DNA from: Streptomyces sp. CB02923
GTDB taxonomy: Bacteria > Actinomycetota > Actinomycetes > Streptomycetales > Streptomycetaceae
Assembly: GCF_001905005.1 (NCBI RefSeq)
Contig: NZ_LWKZ01000027.1
Coordinates: 310,001-374,000 of the forward strand
Length of the DNA stretch: 64,000 bases
Reading direction: 5' to 3'
Position numbers and translations under genes: made by a program. The notes under the pieces were generated by a model, which saw only the letters and a list, made by a program, of their open reading frames with translations, was not told the DNA's origin and made no database searches. This document shows, piece by piece, positions 27,729 to 36,233 of this stretch (positions within the stretch are counted from its first letter, which is position 1; each line of letters begins with the position of its first letter).

Positions 27729-27814
27729 CTCACCATTAGAGGGCAAGGTGTCCGTTTTTTCGCTTTATCCGATTTACCGCAGCGCGTGTCCCGGCCCGCG
27801 CTGCGGCGTCCGGG

Positions 27815-28360
27815 CTACTGCGGCCAGGCGTCGGCCAGCATCTTGCGGGTGTCGGCGAGCAGCTGCGGAAGCACCTTCGTCTGGCCCACCACGGGCATGA
27901 AGTTGGTGTCGCCGCCCCAGCGCGGCACGACGTGCTGGTGCAGGTGGGCGGCGATTCCGGCGCCGGCCACGGCACCCTGGTTGAGGCCGATGTTGAAGCC
28001 GTGCGCTCCAGAGGCGGCCCGCAGCGCGGTCATCGCCCGCTTGGTGAACTCGGCCAGCTCCAGGGTCTCGGCCCGGTCCAGCTCGGTGTAGTCGGCCACA
28101 TGGCGGTACGGCACCGACATCAGGTGGCCGCCGTTGTACGGGTAGAGGTTGAGCACCGCGTACACGTGCTCGCCGCGGGCGATCACCAGCCCGTCCTCGT
28201 CCGACTTGGCCGGAATCGTGCAGAAGGGGCAGCCGTCCTCGGCGCCCGGCCCGGACGGTTTGTTCTCCCCCTGGATGTAGGCCATCCGGTGGGGCGTCCA
28301 CAGGCGCTGGAAGGCGTCCTGTGTCCCGACTCCGATCTGCTGCTCCGGCTCACTCGTCAT
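27815..28360 (-). CDS. HIT family protein (nucleotide hydrolase/transferase)
   Basis: About 181 residues. The histidine triad is HLHQHVVPRWGGD; CPFCTIPA at about residue 44 is a zinc-binding segment seen in actinobacterial HIT proteins. Such enzymes hydrolyse AMP-linked or dinucleoside polyphosphate substrates. The ATG giving MTSEPEQQIGVG is chosen over an upstream in-frame ATG (MLARM) by resemblance to relatives. It is adjacent to thrS, as in other Streptomyces. Confidence 0.92.
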   Translation of the reverse strand: MTSEPEQQIGVGTQDAFQRLWTPHRMAYIQGENKPSGPGAEDGCPFCTIPAKSDEDGLVIARGEHVYAVLNLYPYNGGHLMSVPYRHVADYTELDRAETLELAEFTKRAMTALRAASGAHGFNIGLNQGAVAGAGIAAHLHQHVVPRWGGDTNFMPVVGQTKVLPQLLADTRKMLADAWPQ

Positions 28361-28398
28361 GCGGGCCAGCATATTCCCCGGCCCGCGCGCGAATGCGG

Positions 28399-28434
28399 CG
28401 AGGGGCGGTCCCGGATGCCCGGGGCCGCCCCTCG
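28399..28434 (-). terminator. Terminator of thrS
   Basis: CGAGGGGCGG pairs perfectly with CCGCCCCTCG, and an inner CCCGG/CCGGG stem extends the hairpin. It lies 27 bp after the thrS stop. Confidence 0.75.
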
Positions 28435-28461
28435 TTCACCCCCGCGTGTGCGGGGTCCGTC

Positions 28462-30444
28462 TCACACCTGGATACGGCGCTCCACCGCGTCCACGATCTC
28501 GGCGACGGCCTGCGCCTTCGGGATGCCGTTCTTCTGCGACCCGTCCCGGTAGCGGAAGGACACCGCGCCGTTGGCCACGTCCTCGTCACCGGCGATGACC
28601 ATGAACGGGACCTTGCTGCGCTGCGCGTTCCTGATCTTCTTCTGCATCCGGTCCGAGGACGCGTCCACGTCGATCCGCAGCCCCTGCTTCCTCGCCTCGG
28701 CGGCGAACTCCTGCAGGTACGGGACGTGGTCGTCGCCGATCGGGATGCCGGTGGCCTGCACGGGGGCCAGCCACACCGGGAAGGCGCCCGCGTAGTGCTC
28801 CAGCAGCACCGCGAAGAACCGCTCGATGGAGCCGAAGAGGGCTCGGTGGATCATGACCGGCTGCTGCTTGGAGCCGTCGGCCGCGGTGTACTCCAGGCCG
28901 AAGCGCTTGGGCTGCTGGAAGTCGACCTGGATGGTCGACATCTGCCAGGACCGGCCGATCGCGTCCCGCGCCTGCACGGAGATCTTCGGGCCGTAGTACG
29001 CGGCACCGCCCGGGTCCGGGACCAGCGGCAGGCCCTGCTTCTCGGCCGCCTGCTGCAGCGCCTCGGTGGCCTCCTCCCACTCCGCGTCCTCGCCGATGAA
29101 CTTGTCGGACTCGGGATCGCGGGTGGACAGCTCCAGCTCGAAGTTGTCCAGGCCGTAGTCGCGCAGCAGCTCCAGCACGAAGGTCAGCAGCGAGTCCAGC
29201 TCGTCCGCCATCTGCTCCTTGGTGCAGTAGATGTGCGAGTCGTCCTGGGTGAAGCCGCGGGCCCGGGTCAGGCCGTGCACCACGCCGGACTTCTCGTAGC
29301 GGTAGACCGTGCCGAACTCGAACATCCGCAGCGGAAGCTCACGGTACGACCGGCCGCGCGCCTTGAAGATCAGGTTGTGCATGGGGCAGTTCATCGCCTT
29401 GAGGCGGTAGTTCTGCCCGTCGAACTCCAGCGGCGGGAACATTCCCTCGGCGTAGTTCGGCAGGTGCCCCGAGGTCTCGAAGAGCGCTTCCTTCGAAATG
29501 TGCGGGGTGTTGACGAACTCGTAGCCCGCGTCCTCGTGACGGCGGCGGGAGTAGGTCTCCATCTCCCGGCGGATGATGCCGCCCTTCGGGTGGAAGACCG
29601 CGAGGCCCGAACCCAGCTCCTCGGGGATCGAGAACAGGTCCAGCTCCGCGCCCAGCTTGCGGTGGTCGCGCTTCTCGGCCTCGGCGAGGAACTCCAGGTG
29701 CGCCTTCAGCTCGTCCTTGGTCGGCCAGGCGGTGCCGTAGATGCGCTGGAGCTGCTTGTTCTTCTCGCTGCCGCGCCAGTACGCGGCGGCCGAGCGCATC
29801 AGCTTGAAGGCCGGGATGACCCGGGTGCTGGGCAGGTGCGGGCCGCGGCACAGGTCCTTCCAGCACAGGTCGCCGCTCTTGGCGTCGAGGTTGTCGTAGA
29901 TGGTCAGCTCACCGGCGCCGACCTCGGCGGACGCGCCCTCGGCGGCCTCGGCGGCGGAGCCCTTGAGGCCGATCAGCTCCAGCTTGTACGGCTCGTCGGC
30001 CAGCTCCGCACGGGCGTCGTCGTCGCTCACCGCGCGCCGGGCGAACTTCTGCCCGCGCTTCTGGATCTCCTGCATCTTCTTCTCGACGCGCTTGAGGTCC
30101 TCGGGGGTGAACGGGGTCTCGACGTCGAAGTCGTAGTAGAAGCCGTCCTTGATGGGCGGGCCGATGCCCAGCTTCGCCGCCGGGAACAGCTCCTGCACGG
30201 CCTGCGCCATCACGTGCGCGGTGGAGTGGCGCAGGATGTTCAGGCCGTCCTCGCTGGTGATGTCGACGGGCTCGACCTCGTCGCCCTCGGCGACCTCGTA
30301 CGCCAGGTCCTTGAGCTGCCCGGCGACGCGGGCGGCGACGACCGAGCGCTCGCCCTGGAAGAGGTCGGCGGCCGTAGTGCCCGTGATCACCACGCGTTCT
30401 TCCCGCTCGGAATCGCGTTGGACGGTCACACGGACGTCTGACAC
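28462..30444 (-). CDS. thrS: Threonyl-tRNA synthetase
   Basis: Class II synthetase of 660 residues. Order: TGS domain, the editing domain with HSTAHVMAQA near residue 73 and the zinc-type editing Cys/His, the catalytic core with MNCPMHNLIF, RMFEFGTVYRYEKSG and VMIHRALFGSIERF, and the anticodon-binding C-terminus. The GTG giving VSDVRVTVQ is preferred because AGGAG is 6 nt upstream; an ATG six codons earlier overlaps that site. I found no T-box in the leader. Confidence 0.97.
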   Translation of the reverse strand: MSDVRVTVQRDSEREERVVITGTTAADLFQGERSVVAARVAGQLKDLAYEVAEGDEVEPVDITSEDGLNILRHSTAHVMAQAVQELFPAAKLGIGPPIKDGFYYDFDVETPFTPEDLKRVEKKMQEIQKRGQKFARRAVSDDDARAELADEPYKLELIGLKGSAAEAAEGASAEVGAGELTIYDNLDAKSGDLCWKDLCRGPHLPSTRVIPAFKLMRSAAAYWRGSEKNKQLQRIYGTAWPTKDELKAHLEFLAEAEKRDHRKLGAELDLFSIPEELGSGLAVFHPKGGIIRREMETYSRRRHEDAGYEFVNTPHISKEALFETSGHLPNYAEGMFPPLEFDGQNYRLKAMNCPMHNLIFKARGRSYRELPLRMFEFGTVYRYEKSGVVHGLTRARGFTQDDSHIYCTKEQMADELDSLLTFVLELLRDYGLDNFELELSTRDPESDKFIGEDAEWEEATEALQQAAEKQGLPLVPDPGGAAYYGPKISVQARDAIGRSWQMSTIQVDFQQPKRFGLEYTAADGSKQQPVMIHRALFGSIERFFAVLLEHYAGAFPVWLAPVQATGIPIGDDHVPYLQEFAAEARKQGLRIDVDASSDRMQKKIRNAQRSKVPFMVIAGDEDVANGAVSFRYRDGSQKNGIPKAQAVAEIVDAVERRIQV

Positions 30445-30579
30445 CGGTCTCTCCTGACTCATGTCTCCTGCGCGTCAGCGTTTGCTGCGCAGGCGAATCG
30501 TACCGAGCCACCGGTCTTCCTCGCGAAACGGTTATGGCGAGCGCTGCCCCGGGCCCCCTCCTCCTCTCCTGCGCAAGCG

Positions 30580-30619
30580 CCGGGCGCACGGCCGGGGACC
30601 CGCCCGGCCGTGCGCCCGG
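30580..30619 (-). terminator. Terminator of the 30627-32383 gene pair
   Basis: A perfect 17-bp GC-rich stem with a 6-nt loop immediately follows the stop at 30627 on the minus strand and insulates thrS. Confidence 0.8.
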
Positions 30620-30626
30620 CCGCCCC

Positions 30627-31817
30627 TCACTCGCCCGGCAGCGGCCCGCCGCACGCCTCCTCGAAGAAGTCCAGGTTCTCCTGGAGCGACTTCAGCAGCC
30701 GGTCCCGTTCCGCCTCGTCCACCTGGACGGGGGTGACGTCGGACGCGCCGGTGATCCGGCGGAATCCGCCCCGGCTCTCCAGCCGCCCGCTGACCCGGAT
30801 CGGCAGGCCGACCAGATGGGCGTGCCCGGCGATGCGGTAGTCCTCCTCGTCGAGCGCGACCCGTACCTGGATGACGTCGGCCCCGGACAGCACCCGCAGC
30901 CGCACCACGCCGGGGCCGCCGGGCCGCTCGCGGCGCAGCCGTACCACCGCGCCGGTCACCCGTACGGGCAGCGACGGCTCGTCGCGGACGTAGCGCTGGG
31001 CGGCCTGCTGGAGCGCGGGCAGGTCGCCGGGCGAGAACTCGACCGGCTCGGGCCGGGCCGCGAACCCGGGCGGCGGGCCCGCCCCCGGCGACCACTCCAC
31101 CGAGATCCGCACGCCCTCCGCGTCCCGCACCAGTGAGATCAGCGCCTCCGCCAGTTCGTGGCACACCCCCAGCTCCACGGCGGCGTCGAACGCCTCCATG
31201 CCGCCGGTCGCCCGCTGGTAGTCCGTGGCGTCGCGGATCGCGTGCAGGGCGCGCTGCAGCCCGGCGACGGCCGCGCGGCCCGCCGCCACCGGCACGTACG
31301 CGGTCAGCCGCCGCCCGGCCGGCGCGGGACCGACCAGCACGTCCGCCATGAAGGTCTCGGCGTTGCGCTTGTGCCGGGCGCCGTAGAAGCCCGCCCGCCC
31401 GTACGTGCCGAGCACGCCGGCCATCAGCGTCGAGCGTGCCGCCGTACGCAGCTGTTCCTGCGCGACCCACGGGGTGGCGCCGATGCCGTCCTCCGGGATC
31501 TCGCGCTCCCAGCGCACCTCGTCGCTGGGCACCGCGAGCGCCGCCAGGACCTCGCGGGCGGACGGCGCGGCACTGTGCGCGAGGGCGGCCAGCGCCTCCG
31601 CGATCAGGTCGGTGCTGTCCGGGAACGTCCGGGTCTGCGGTACCAGCAGGCTGGTGCCCCCGGCGGCACCGCCGGGCGGCGTCCAGCGGGCGTAGTGGCC
31701 GGCGGCGCCTCCCCGCCGCCGCCAGCCGTGCCGCGCCAGCAGGGCGCCGAGCACCGCCGGATCCAGCTGTGCCGGGTCCGGAAGCCGGAACGCGTACTCG
31801 TCGGTCGGCCGGTGCAT
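30627..31817 (-). CDS. Hypothetical protein coupled to a DUF4365 protein
   Basis: 396 residues, no membrane segment or signal peptide. I do not recognise a family. It has an N-terminal HRPTDEYAFRLPDPAQLD, a central segment YGRAGFYGARHKRNAETFMADVLVGP, and a C-terminal Glu/Asp-rich helix (EAERDRLLKSLQENLDFFEEA). Its ATG overlaps the stop of the DUF4365 gene by one base (TGATG), so the two are expressed together and may work as a pair. Confidence 0.85.
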   Translation of the reverse strand: MHRPTDEYAFRLPDPAQLDPAVLGALLARHGWRRRGGAAGHYARWTPPGGAAGGTSLLVPQTRTFPDSTDLIAEALAALAHSAAPSAREVLAALAVPSDEVRWEREIPEDGIGATPWVAQEQLRTAARSTLMAGVLGTYGRAGFYGARHKRNAETFMADVLVGPAPAGRRLTAYVPVAAGRAAVAGLQRALHAIRDATDYQRATGGMEAFDAAVELGVCHELAEALISLVRDAEGVRISVEWSPGAGPPPGFAARPEPVEFSPGDLPALQQAAQRYVRDEPSLPVRVTGAVVRLRRERPGGPGVVRLRVLSGADVIQVRVALDEEDYRIAGHAHLVGLPIRVSGRLESRGGFRRITGASDVTPVQVDEAERDRLLKSLQENLDFFEEACGGPLPGE

Positions 31818-32383
31818 CAGGGTCTCCCTCCCGCCCCGACCCGCGTCATGATCTCGCAGAGCGCGCGGTCGTCGAAGATCCGCGTGGTCGGGATCCGCAC
31901 GTTGGTCCTGCGCCGGCCGGTCACCTCATGGCCGGCCAGGTTGATCCAGTAGCAGCTGTGCCGCAGTTCGAGACGGTCGTGGTCCGCCCGCAGCCAGTCG
32001 TCCTGGGTCCGCGGCACCAGCATCACGACCAGGATCTTGTGCACCGCCACGGGTGTACGCGCGAGCTTCACCAGATGGGCGTTGTCCAGGGTGAAGGCGA
32101 AGCTCGCGCCGGCCGGCCGGGGGCCGACCTGGTACGTGCACTTCAACTGGACCTTGATGGTCACTTCGTCGTCGACGGTATGTCCGGGCGCGCCGTGGCT
32201 GACGTGCCAGTCGATGCCGTTGTCCGGGAAGGGCTGGGCCAGCGAGCAGCCCGACGCGGCGGCCACCGCGTGAAGATAGCCCACCTGGAGCGTCTCCATA
32301 CAGGCCGTGGTGGCGAGCGCGCCGCGCAGCGAAGCCGAGCGCGCGGGCACCAGTCCCCCCGGTTCGGGCTGCGCGAGCGTCAT
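31817..32383 (-). CDS. DUF4365 domain protein (PD-(D/E)xK nuclease-like)
   Basis: 188 residues, cytosolic. The core has GIDWHVSHG followed about 15 residues later by VTIKVQLKCT. The D...QxK spacing resembles the active site of PD-(D/E)xK nucleases, the superfamily in which DUF4365 is usually placed. The C-terminal half contains YWINLAGHE and RTNVRIPTTRIFDD. The start lies near a 188-bp divergent region shared with the exonuclease gene. Nuclease activity is inference. Confidence 0.8.
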   Translation of the reverse strand: MTLAQPEPGGLVPARSASLRGALATTACMETLQVGYLHAVAAASGCSLAQPFPDNGIDWHVSHGAPGHTVDDEVTIKVQLKCTYQVGPRPAGASFAFTLDNAHLVKLARTPVAVHKILVVMLVPRTQDDWLRADHDRLELRHSCYWINLAGHEVTGRRRTNVRIPTTRIFDDRALCEIMTRVGAGGRP

Positions 32384-32417
32384 CGCTCAAGTGCCTTCCG
32401 GGCCGGGTCGTTCGAAG

Positions 32418-32442
32418 GGACCGTCCCCCGTGGCGACGGTCC
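32418..32442. repeat. Inverted repeat in the divergent promoter region
   Basis: GGACCGTC and GACGGTCC, separated by 9 bp, lie between the divergent DUF4365 and exonuclease genes. It could be an operator shared by both. Confidence 0.4.
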
Positions 32443-32571
32443 GTTGTGATGTTCTTGTCCGCCCCAAGTGGTCAACAAACCAGGACGGTTCGACAACCGG
32501 AAGCCTCGGGTATCACCTGGTCGGGTGGCCGCTTCGGCTCACCCGCCGCACGAGCGCGAGGAGTTGTGAAG

Positions 32572-33297
32572 ATGCCGTGCTGGTACGACGGTCCGCTGGC
32601 CTCCTTCGACACCGAGACGACCGGGATCGACGTGGAGCGAGATCGCATCGTGTCCGCCGCCCTGGTCGTCCAGGAAACCCCGCGCAGCGTCCCCCGCGTC
32701 ACCCGGTGGCTGGTCAATCCGGGTGTGCCGATCCCCGAAGCCGCCACCGCCGTGCACGGTCTGACGGCCGGGCACCTGGCCCTGCACGGCCGCTGGCCGT
32801 CGCCCGTGATGGAGGAGATGGCCCGCGCGCTGACCGACCAGTCGCTCGCCGGCCGGCCGCTGATCGTGATGAACGCGCCGTTCGACCTGACGCTGCTGGA
32901 CCGTGAGCTGCGGCGGCACCGCGCCGCCTCGCTCACGCACTACCTGGGCGCCCACCCGCTGTCCGTACTGGACCCGCGGGTGCTGGACAAGCACTTGGAC
33001 CGCTACCGCAAGGGGCGCCGTACGCTCACGGACCTGTGCGCGGAGTACGGGGTCGAGCTGACCGGCGCCCACGAGGCCGCCGCGGACGCGCTCGCCGCGC
33101 TCCAGGTCGTACGGGCGCTGGGGCGGCGGCACGCGGAGCGGCTGGAGCCGCTGAGCCCGGCGCAGCTGCACACCCGGCAGGCGGTGTGGCACGCGGCACA
33201 GGCGCGCGGCCTGGAGGCGTGGTTCGCGCGCAACGGGACGGAGGAGGCGGTGGATCCGCACTGGCCGGTGCGTCCGGAACTCCCGGCCGCCGCCTGA
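32572..33297 (+). CDS. DnaQ-like 3'-5' exonuclease (DEDDh)
   Basis: 241 residues. Exo I is FDTETTG, Exo II is NAPFDLTLL and Exo III has the H-x4-D pattern in AHEAAADAL, so the DEDDh active site is complete. Such stand-alone epsilon-like nucleases degrade DNA or RNA 3' ends in repair or turnover. The ATG at 32572 sits 8 nt after GGAG; a GTG two codons earlier is too close to the ribosome site. Confidence 0.93.
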   Translation: MPCWYDGPLASFDTETTGIDVERDRIVSAALVVQETPRSVPRVTRWLVNPGVPIPEAATAVHGLTAGHLALHGRWPSPVMEEMARALTDQSLAGRPLIVMNAPFDLTLLDRELRRHRAASLTHYLGAHPLSVLDPRVLDKHLDRYRKGRRTLTDLCAEYGVELTGAHEAAADALAALQVVRALGRRHAERLEPLSPAQLHTRQAVWHAAQARGLEAWFARNGTEEAVDPHWPVRPELPAAA

Positions 33298-33379
33298 CCG
33301 GCGGGGACGTACGGCTGGACGCACGACAGGGCCGGGCGGGAACGGACGGCAGGACCCTTGCGGTGCCGGTGCGCCAATG

Positions 33380-33417
33380 CCGAGGGCCGGGCTGCCTGTT
33401 GGCAGCCCGGCCCTCGG
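33380..33417. terminator. Bidirectional terminator between exonuclease and tRNA-Val genes
   Basis: A perfect 17-bp stem with TGTT loop lies between the convergent exonuclease and tRNA-Val genes. Confidence 0.85.
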
Positions 33418-33423
33418 TCCCGG

Positions 33424-33495
33424 TGGGCGATACTGGGTTCGAACCAGTGACCTCTTCGGTGTGAACGAAGCGCTCTCCCACTGAGCTAATCGCCC
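33424..33495 (-). tRNA. tRNA-Val (CAC)
   Basis: 72-nt cloverleaf on the minus strand. Acceptor GGGCGAT pairs with ATCGCCC, anticodon loop TTCACAC gives anticodon CAC (codon GUG), the T-arm is ACTGG-TTCGAAC-CCAGT, and the discriminator is A. The 3' CCA is not encoded. Confidence 0.97.
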
Positions 33496-33537
33496 GGGTT
33501 TTTCCTGTTCCCGGGGTTTCCCCCGCGAACGACCTGA

Positions 33538-33567
33538 ACAATACAGGCCGTCGCGCCTTTCCATCAA
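33538..33567 (-). promoter_or_regulatory. Promoter of tRNA-Val
   Basis: TTGATG and TATTGT are separated by 18 nt on the minus strand, about 43 bp upstream of the tRNA 5' end. This resembles a housekeeping sigma (HrdB) promoter. Confidence 0.6.
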
Positions 33568-33628
33568 ATTCCCCGCCCGCGCATTCCCGTTCCCGTTCCC
33601 GGCCGCGCCCGGAGGGCGGGCCCGTGGA

Positions 33629-34090
33629 TCACCCGCGGGCCAGCCGGGAGGCCAGACCCCGGCGTCCGGCGCGCATCATCAGCGTGTGGTTGGCGAGGAA
33701 GAACGGCCGCCCCGGCAGCGCGAGCCGGCGCAGCGACGGCTTGCACAGCTCGACCTCCTGCTCGAAGAGGGCGCGTGTCCCGCCGTCGGCCGCGCCCACC
33801 GTCCAGCGCGCGTAGCCCTCCAGGTCGCCGCGCATCGCTATCTCCAGGACGCCGGAGTCCGGGTCGCGGCACGTCTCGGTCGCGGTGACGGTGAGCACGT
33901 ACGGGAGCAGCGACCGGAAGTGCGCGGTGCCGCTGCGCCCGTCCACGCGGATCACCTCGCGCACCTGCGGCCACCACTGCGGATACGCCTCGGCGTCCTC
34001 CAGGACGGCGAAGACCGCCGGGGGCTGCGCGGGCAGCCGCCACACGCTGCGGAAGTGGTACCGGTGCAAGGCGTGCGGCCAGTCGGACAT
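33629..34090 (-). CDS. SRPBCC/START-like domain protein
   Basis: 153 residues. The fold signature is VWRLPAQPPAVFAVLEDAEAYPQWWPQVREV, followed by beta strands and a long C-terminal helix (FFLANHTLMMRAGRRGLASRL). Such proteins bind hydrophobic ligands or act as cyclases; the ligand here is unknown. It lies between two near-identical tRNA-Val genes on the same strand. Confidence 0.88.
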   Translation of the reverse strand: MSDWPHALHRYHFRSVWRLPAQPPAVFAVLEDAEAYPQWWPQVREVIRVDGRSGTAHFRSLLPYVLTVTATETCRDPDSGVLEIAMRGDLEGYARWTVGAADGGTRALFEQEVELCKPSLRRLALPGRPFFLANHTLMMRAGRRGLASRLARG

Positions 34091-34140
34091 GGGGCCAGTC
34101 TGCCGCGCCGGCGGCGCCGGGACCGGGAAAACGACGAAGA

Positions 34141-34163
34141 CCCGGAGGTCTGTGACCTCCGGG
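34141..34163 (-). terminator. Terminator of the second tRNA-Val
   Basis: CCCGGAGGTC and its perfect complement with a 3-nt loop lie 14 bp past the tRNA 3' end. Confidence 0.75.
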
Positions 34164-34176
34164 CCGTCATCCGGTG

Positions 34177-34248
34177 TGGGCGATACTGGGTTCGAACCAG
34201 TGACCTCTTCGGTGTGAACGAAGCGCTCTCCCGCTGAGCTAATCGCCC
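34177..34248 (-). tRNA. tRNA-Val (CAC), second copy
   Basis: Identical to the copy at 33424-33495 except for one D-loop base (AGCGGGA instead of AGTGGGA). The anticodon is CAC and CCA is not encoded. A TAATGT hexamer (plus-strand 34262-34267) upstream could be its -10 box. Confidence 0.97.
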
Positions 34249-34322
34249 GGGCGCATCGCCAACATTACCGCACGTCGGAGGGGTCTCGTGACCATCCGCG
34301 GGGGCGGGCCGCCGGGCGCCCT

Positions 34323-34790
34323 TCACGCACCGGCGTGCCACGGCGGCACGAAGCCGAACTTCCACAGATAGACGGCCAGCAAGGCCACGATGATCACGGC
34401 GCCGACGCTCGTCAGGATGATGTTGCGGCGCCGCACCTTCGGGTCCAGGGCCTTCTGCGCGGCCTCGGTGACCTTGCGCTTGGTCCAGCGCAGCACCAGC
34501 TGCGCCCAGACGAACTCGGTCGCCCAGATCGCCATGCCCGCGAAGATCACCAGCCAGCCCGGTCCGGGCAGCGGCAGCATGATGACGCCGCCGACCACCA
34601 CCGCGAGGCCGACGACGAAGATGCCGACCTGCCAGCTCAGGTGCAGGGGCCGGGAGCGCTTGATGAAATGCGGCGCCCGGGAACCGAGTCGCTCTTCCAC
34701 TTCCGCAGTCTCTCCCGCGGCGCCCCGCTCCGCAGCCGGAGCCGCCGCCGCGTCGGCGACCCCGACTCCCCCGTCACTCTCCGTATTCAT
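34323..34790 (-). CDS. TIGR02611-family membrane protein
   Basis: 155 residues with three helices: WQVGIFVVGLAVVVGGVIML, the Pro/Gly-rich GPGWLVIFAGMAIWATEF, and NIILTSVGAVIIVALLAVYL. Basic segments (RWTKRKV, DPKVRRR) lie between helices. The sequence fits the actinobacterial TIGR02611 family, whose function is unknown. The N-terminal 40 residues are Ala/Glu-rich and disordered. It is divergent from ssgB. Confidence 0.88.
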   Translation of the reverse strand: MNTESDGGVGVADAAAAPAAERGAAGETAEVEERLGSRAPHFIKRSRPLHLSWQVGIFVVGLAVVVGGVIMLPLPGPGWLVIFAGMAIWATEFVWAQLVLRWTKRKVTEAAQKALDPKVRRRNIILTSVGAVIIVALLAVYLWKFGFVPPWHAGA

Positions 34791-34881
34791 ACGGCCCAAC
34801 CTACCCGACGAAAGTCGGTCACCGGAATGGCCGCCGAGGAGGATTGGCAACTCCGCCGTAAGAGGTACCGGAAGTCACCCA

Positions 34882-34900
34882 AAACCCTCAGAGGGGTTTA
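34882..34900. promoter_or_regulatory. Inverted repeat in the ssgB upstream region
   Basis: AACCCTC and GAGGGGTT, separated by A, lie about 85 bp upstream of the ssgB ATG in the 190-bp divergent region. The surrounding AT-rich stretch (CCCAAAACCCTC, GGTTTACAAC) is a plausible operator or promoter, but no clear sigma consensus is visible. Confidence 0.35.
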
Positions 34901-34980
34901 CAACGGCACCGTAGGTGGCATGTCGATTTCGCCGACGTGCGAATCCCCGAGCGCACACTGAGCGAAAGGCCCTGGCGCTT

Positions 34981-35394
34981 ATGAACACCACGGTCAGCTG
35001 CGAGCTGCACCTGCGCCTCGTTGTGTCGAGCGAGTCGTCACTGCCTGTACCCGCGGGCCTGCGGTATGACACGGCCGATCCGTATGCCGTGCACGCGACC
35101 TTCCACACCGGAGCCGAGGAAACCGTCGAATGGGTTTTCGCCCGCGACCTCCTCGCCGAGGGCCTGCACCGGCCCACGGGCACCGGAGACGTCCGCGTAT
35201 GGCCGTCCCGGAGCCACGGACAGGGCGTTGTCTGCATCGCCCTGAGCTCCCCGGAAGGCGAGGCCCTTCTGGAAGCCCCGGCGCGGGCCCTGGAGTCGTT
35301 CCTCAAGAGGACCGACGCGGCGGTTCCACCCGGTACGGAGCACCGGCACTTCGATCTCGACACGGAGCTCTCCCACATCCTCGCGGAGAACTGA
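34981..35394 (+). CDS. ssgB: Sporulation-specific cell division protein SsgB
   Basis: SALP-family protein of 137 residues, exactly the expected length. It recruits FtsZ to future septation sites in sporulating aerial hyphae together with SsgA. The sequence MNTTVSCELHLRLVVSSESS, RYDTADPYAVHATFHTGAEE and EWVFARDLLAEGL is nearly invariant across Streptomyces, which also gives strong evidence for the genus. No catalytic function is expected. The upstream divergent region is likely developmentally regulated. Confidence 0.97.
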   Translation: MNTTVSCELHLRLVVSSESSLPVPAGLRYDTADPYAVHATFHTGAEETVEWVFARDLLAEGLHRPTGTGDVRVWPSRSHGQGVVCIALSSPEGEALLEAPARALESFLKRTDAAVPPGTEHRHFDLDTELSHILAEN

Positions 35395-35503
35395 AAGGCG
35401 GCGCAGCAGCCCATCGCAGCCATCCACCGCACCGAACCGCTCACACCTGCACCGTCCGACTCGGGGCGACGGGACAGGACCGACAAGTTCATACGGCACG
35501 AGC

Positions 35504-35542
35504 CGGCGCCGTCGCCGCGGACCCACCGCGGAGACGGCGCCG
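35504..35542 (+). terminator. Two-part hairpin after ssgB
   Basis: Outer CGGCGCCGTC/GACGGCGCCG and inner CCGCGG/CCGCGG arms stack into one long hairpin with an ACCCA loop, about 110 bp after the ssgB stop. Confidence 0.6.
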
Positions 35543-35630
35543 AGGCTTGTTGGACGCGCTAGAGTCGGCGACCATTCGGCAAGGACACCGGGGCGGCGCC
35601 GCCGACCCCACCCGGCCAGGGAGCGAAACC

Positions 35631-36197
35631 GTGATGATCACCCATGACACCCGGTGCGCGCTCGACGCGGTCGTCGACCTGTTGAACACCGCTCCGGAGG
35701 GCGACGCCCCCGCGGCCCCCGACAGCCTCACCGACCTCGCGGCGCTCCGGACGTTCGTCGCGCGCAACGCGATCAGCGACGTGGGGACGCTCGGCGACCG
35801 CGACCTGGCGGCGGTGCGGGCGGTACGCACGCGGTTCGCGGACGTCTTCGCGGCACCGGACGACCGTACGGCGGCGGAGCAGCTCAACGACCTGGTCGCG
35901 GCGGCCGGCACCACACCGCGGCTGACCGACCACGACGGCTACGACTGGCACGTGCACTACTTCGCGCCGGGCGCCTCGGTCGCCGAGCACCTGGCGGCGG
36001 ACGGCGGGATGGCGCTGGCGTTCCTGGTCGTCGCCGGGGAACGGGAACGGCTGCGGCACTGCGAGGCCCCGGACTGCCGGTTCGCCTTCGTGGACCTGTC
36101 CCGCAACCGCTCGCGCCGCTACTGCGACAGCCGCACGTGCGGCAACCGGCTGCACGTCGCCGCGTACCGCGCACGCCGCCGCGAGGCCACGCGCTGA
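35631..36197 (+). CDS. CGNR zinc-finger (ABATE domain) regulator-like protein
   Basis: 188 residues. The N-terminal helical domain begins THDTRCALDAVVDLLNT and the C-terminus is a CGNR zinc finger: CEAPDCRFAFVD...RRYCDSRTCGNRLHVAAYRAR. The four Cys ligands and the CGNR box are intact. These proteins are presumed stress or developmental transcription factors. The GTG at 35631 follows AGGGAG by 7 nt; the ATG directly after is an equally possible start. Confidence 0.9.
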   Translation: MMITHDTRCALDAVVDLLNTAPEGDAPAAPDSLTDLAALRTFVARNAISDVGTLGDRDLAAVRAVRTRFADVFAAPDDRTAAEQLNDLVAAAGTTPRLTDHDGYDWHVHYFAPGASVAEHLAADGGMALAFLVVAGERERLRHCEAPDCRFAFVDLSRNRSRRYCDSRTCGNRLHVAAYRARRREATR

Positions 36198-36233
36198 CGG
36201 TTTGACCGCCGCCCGGCCCGCCGCCGCCCGGCC

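Noticed and set aside
30445..30626. T-box leader for thrS or hisS
   Set aside because: No UGGNACC antiterminator bulge was seen in either leader.
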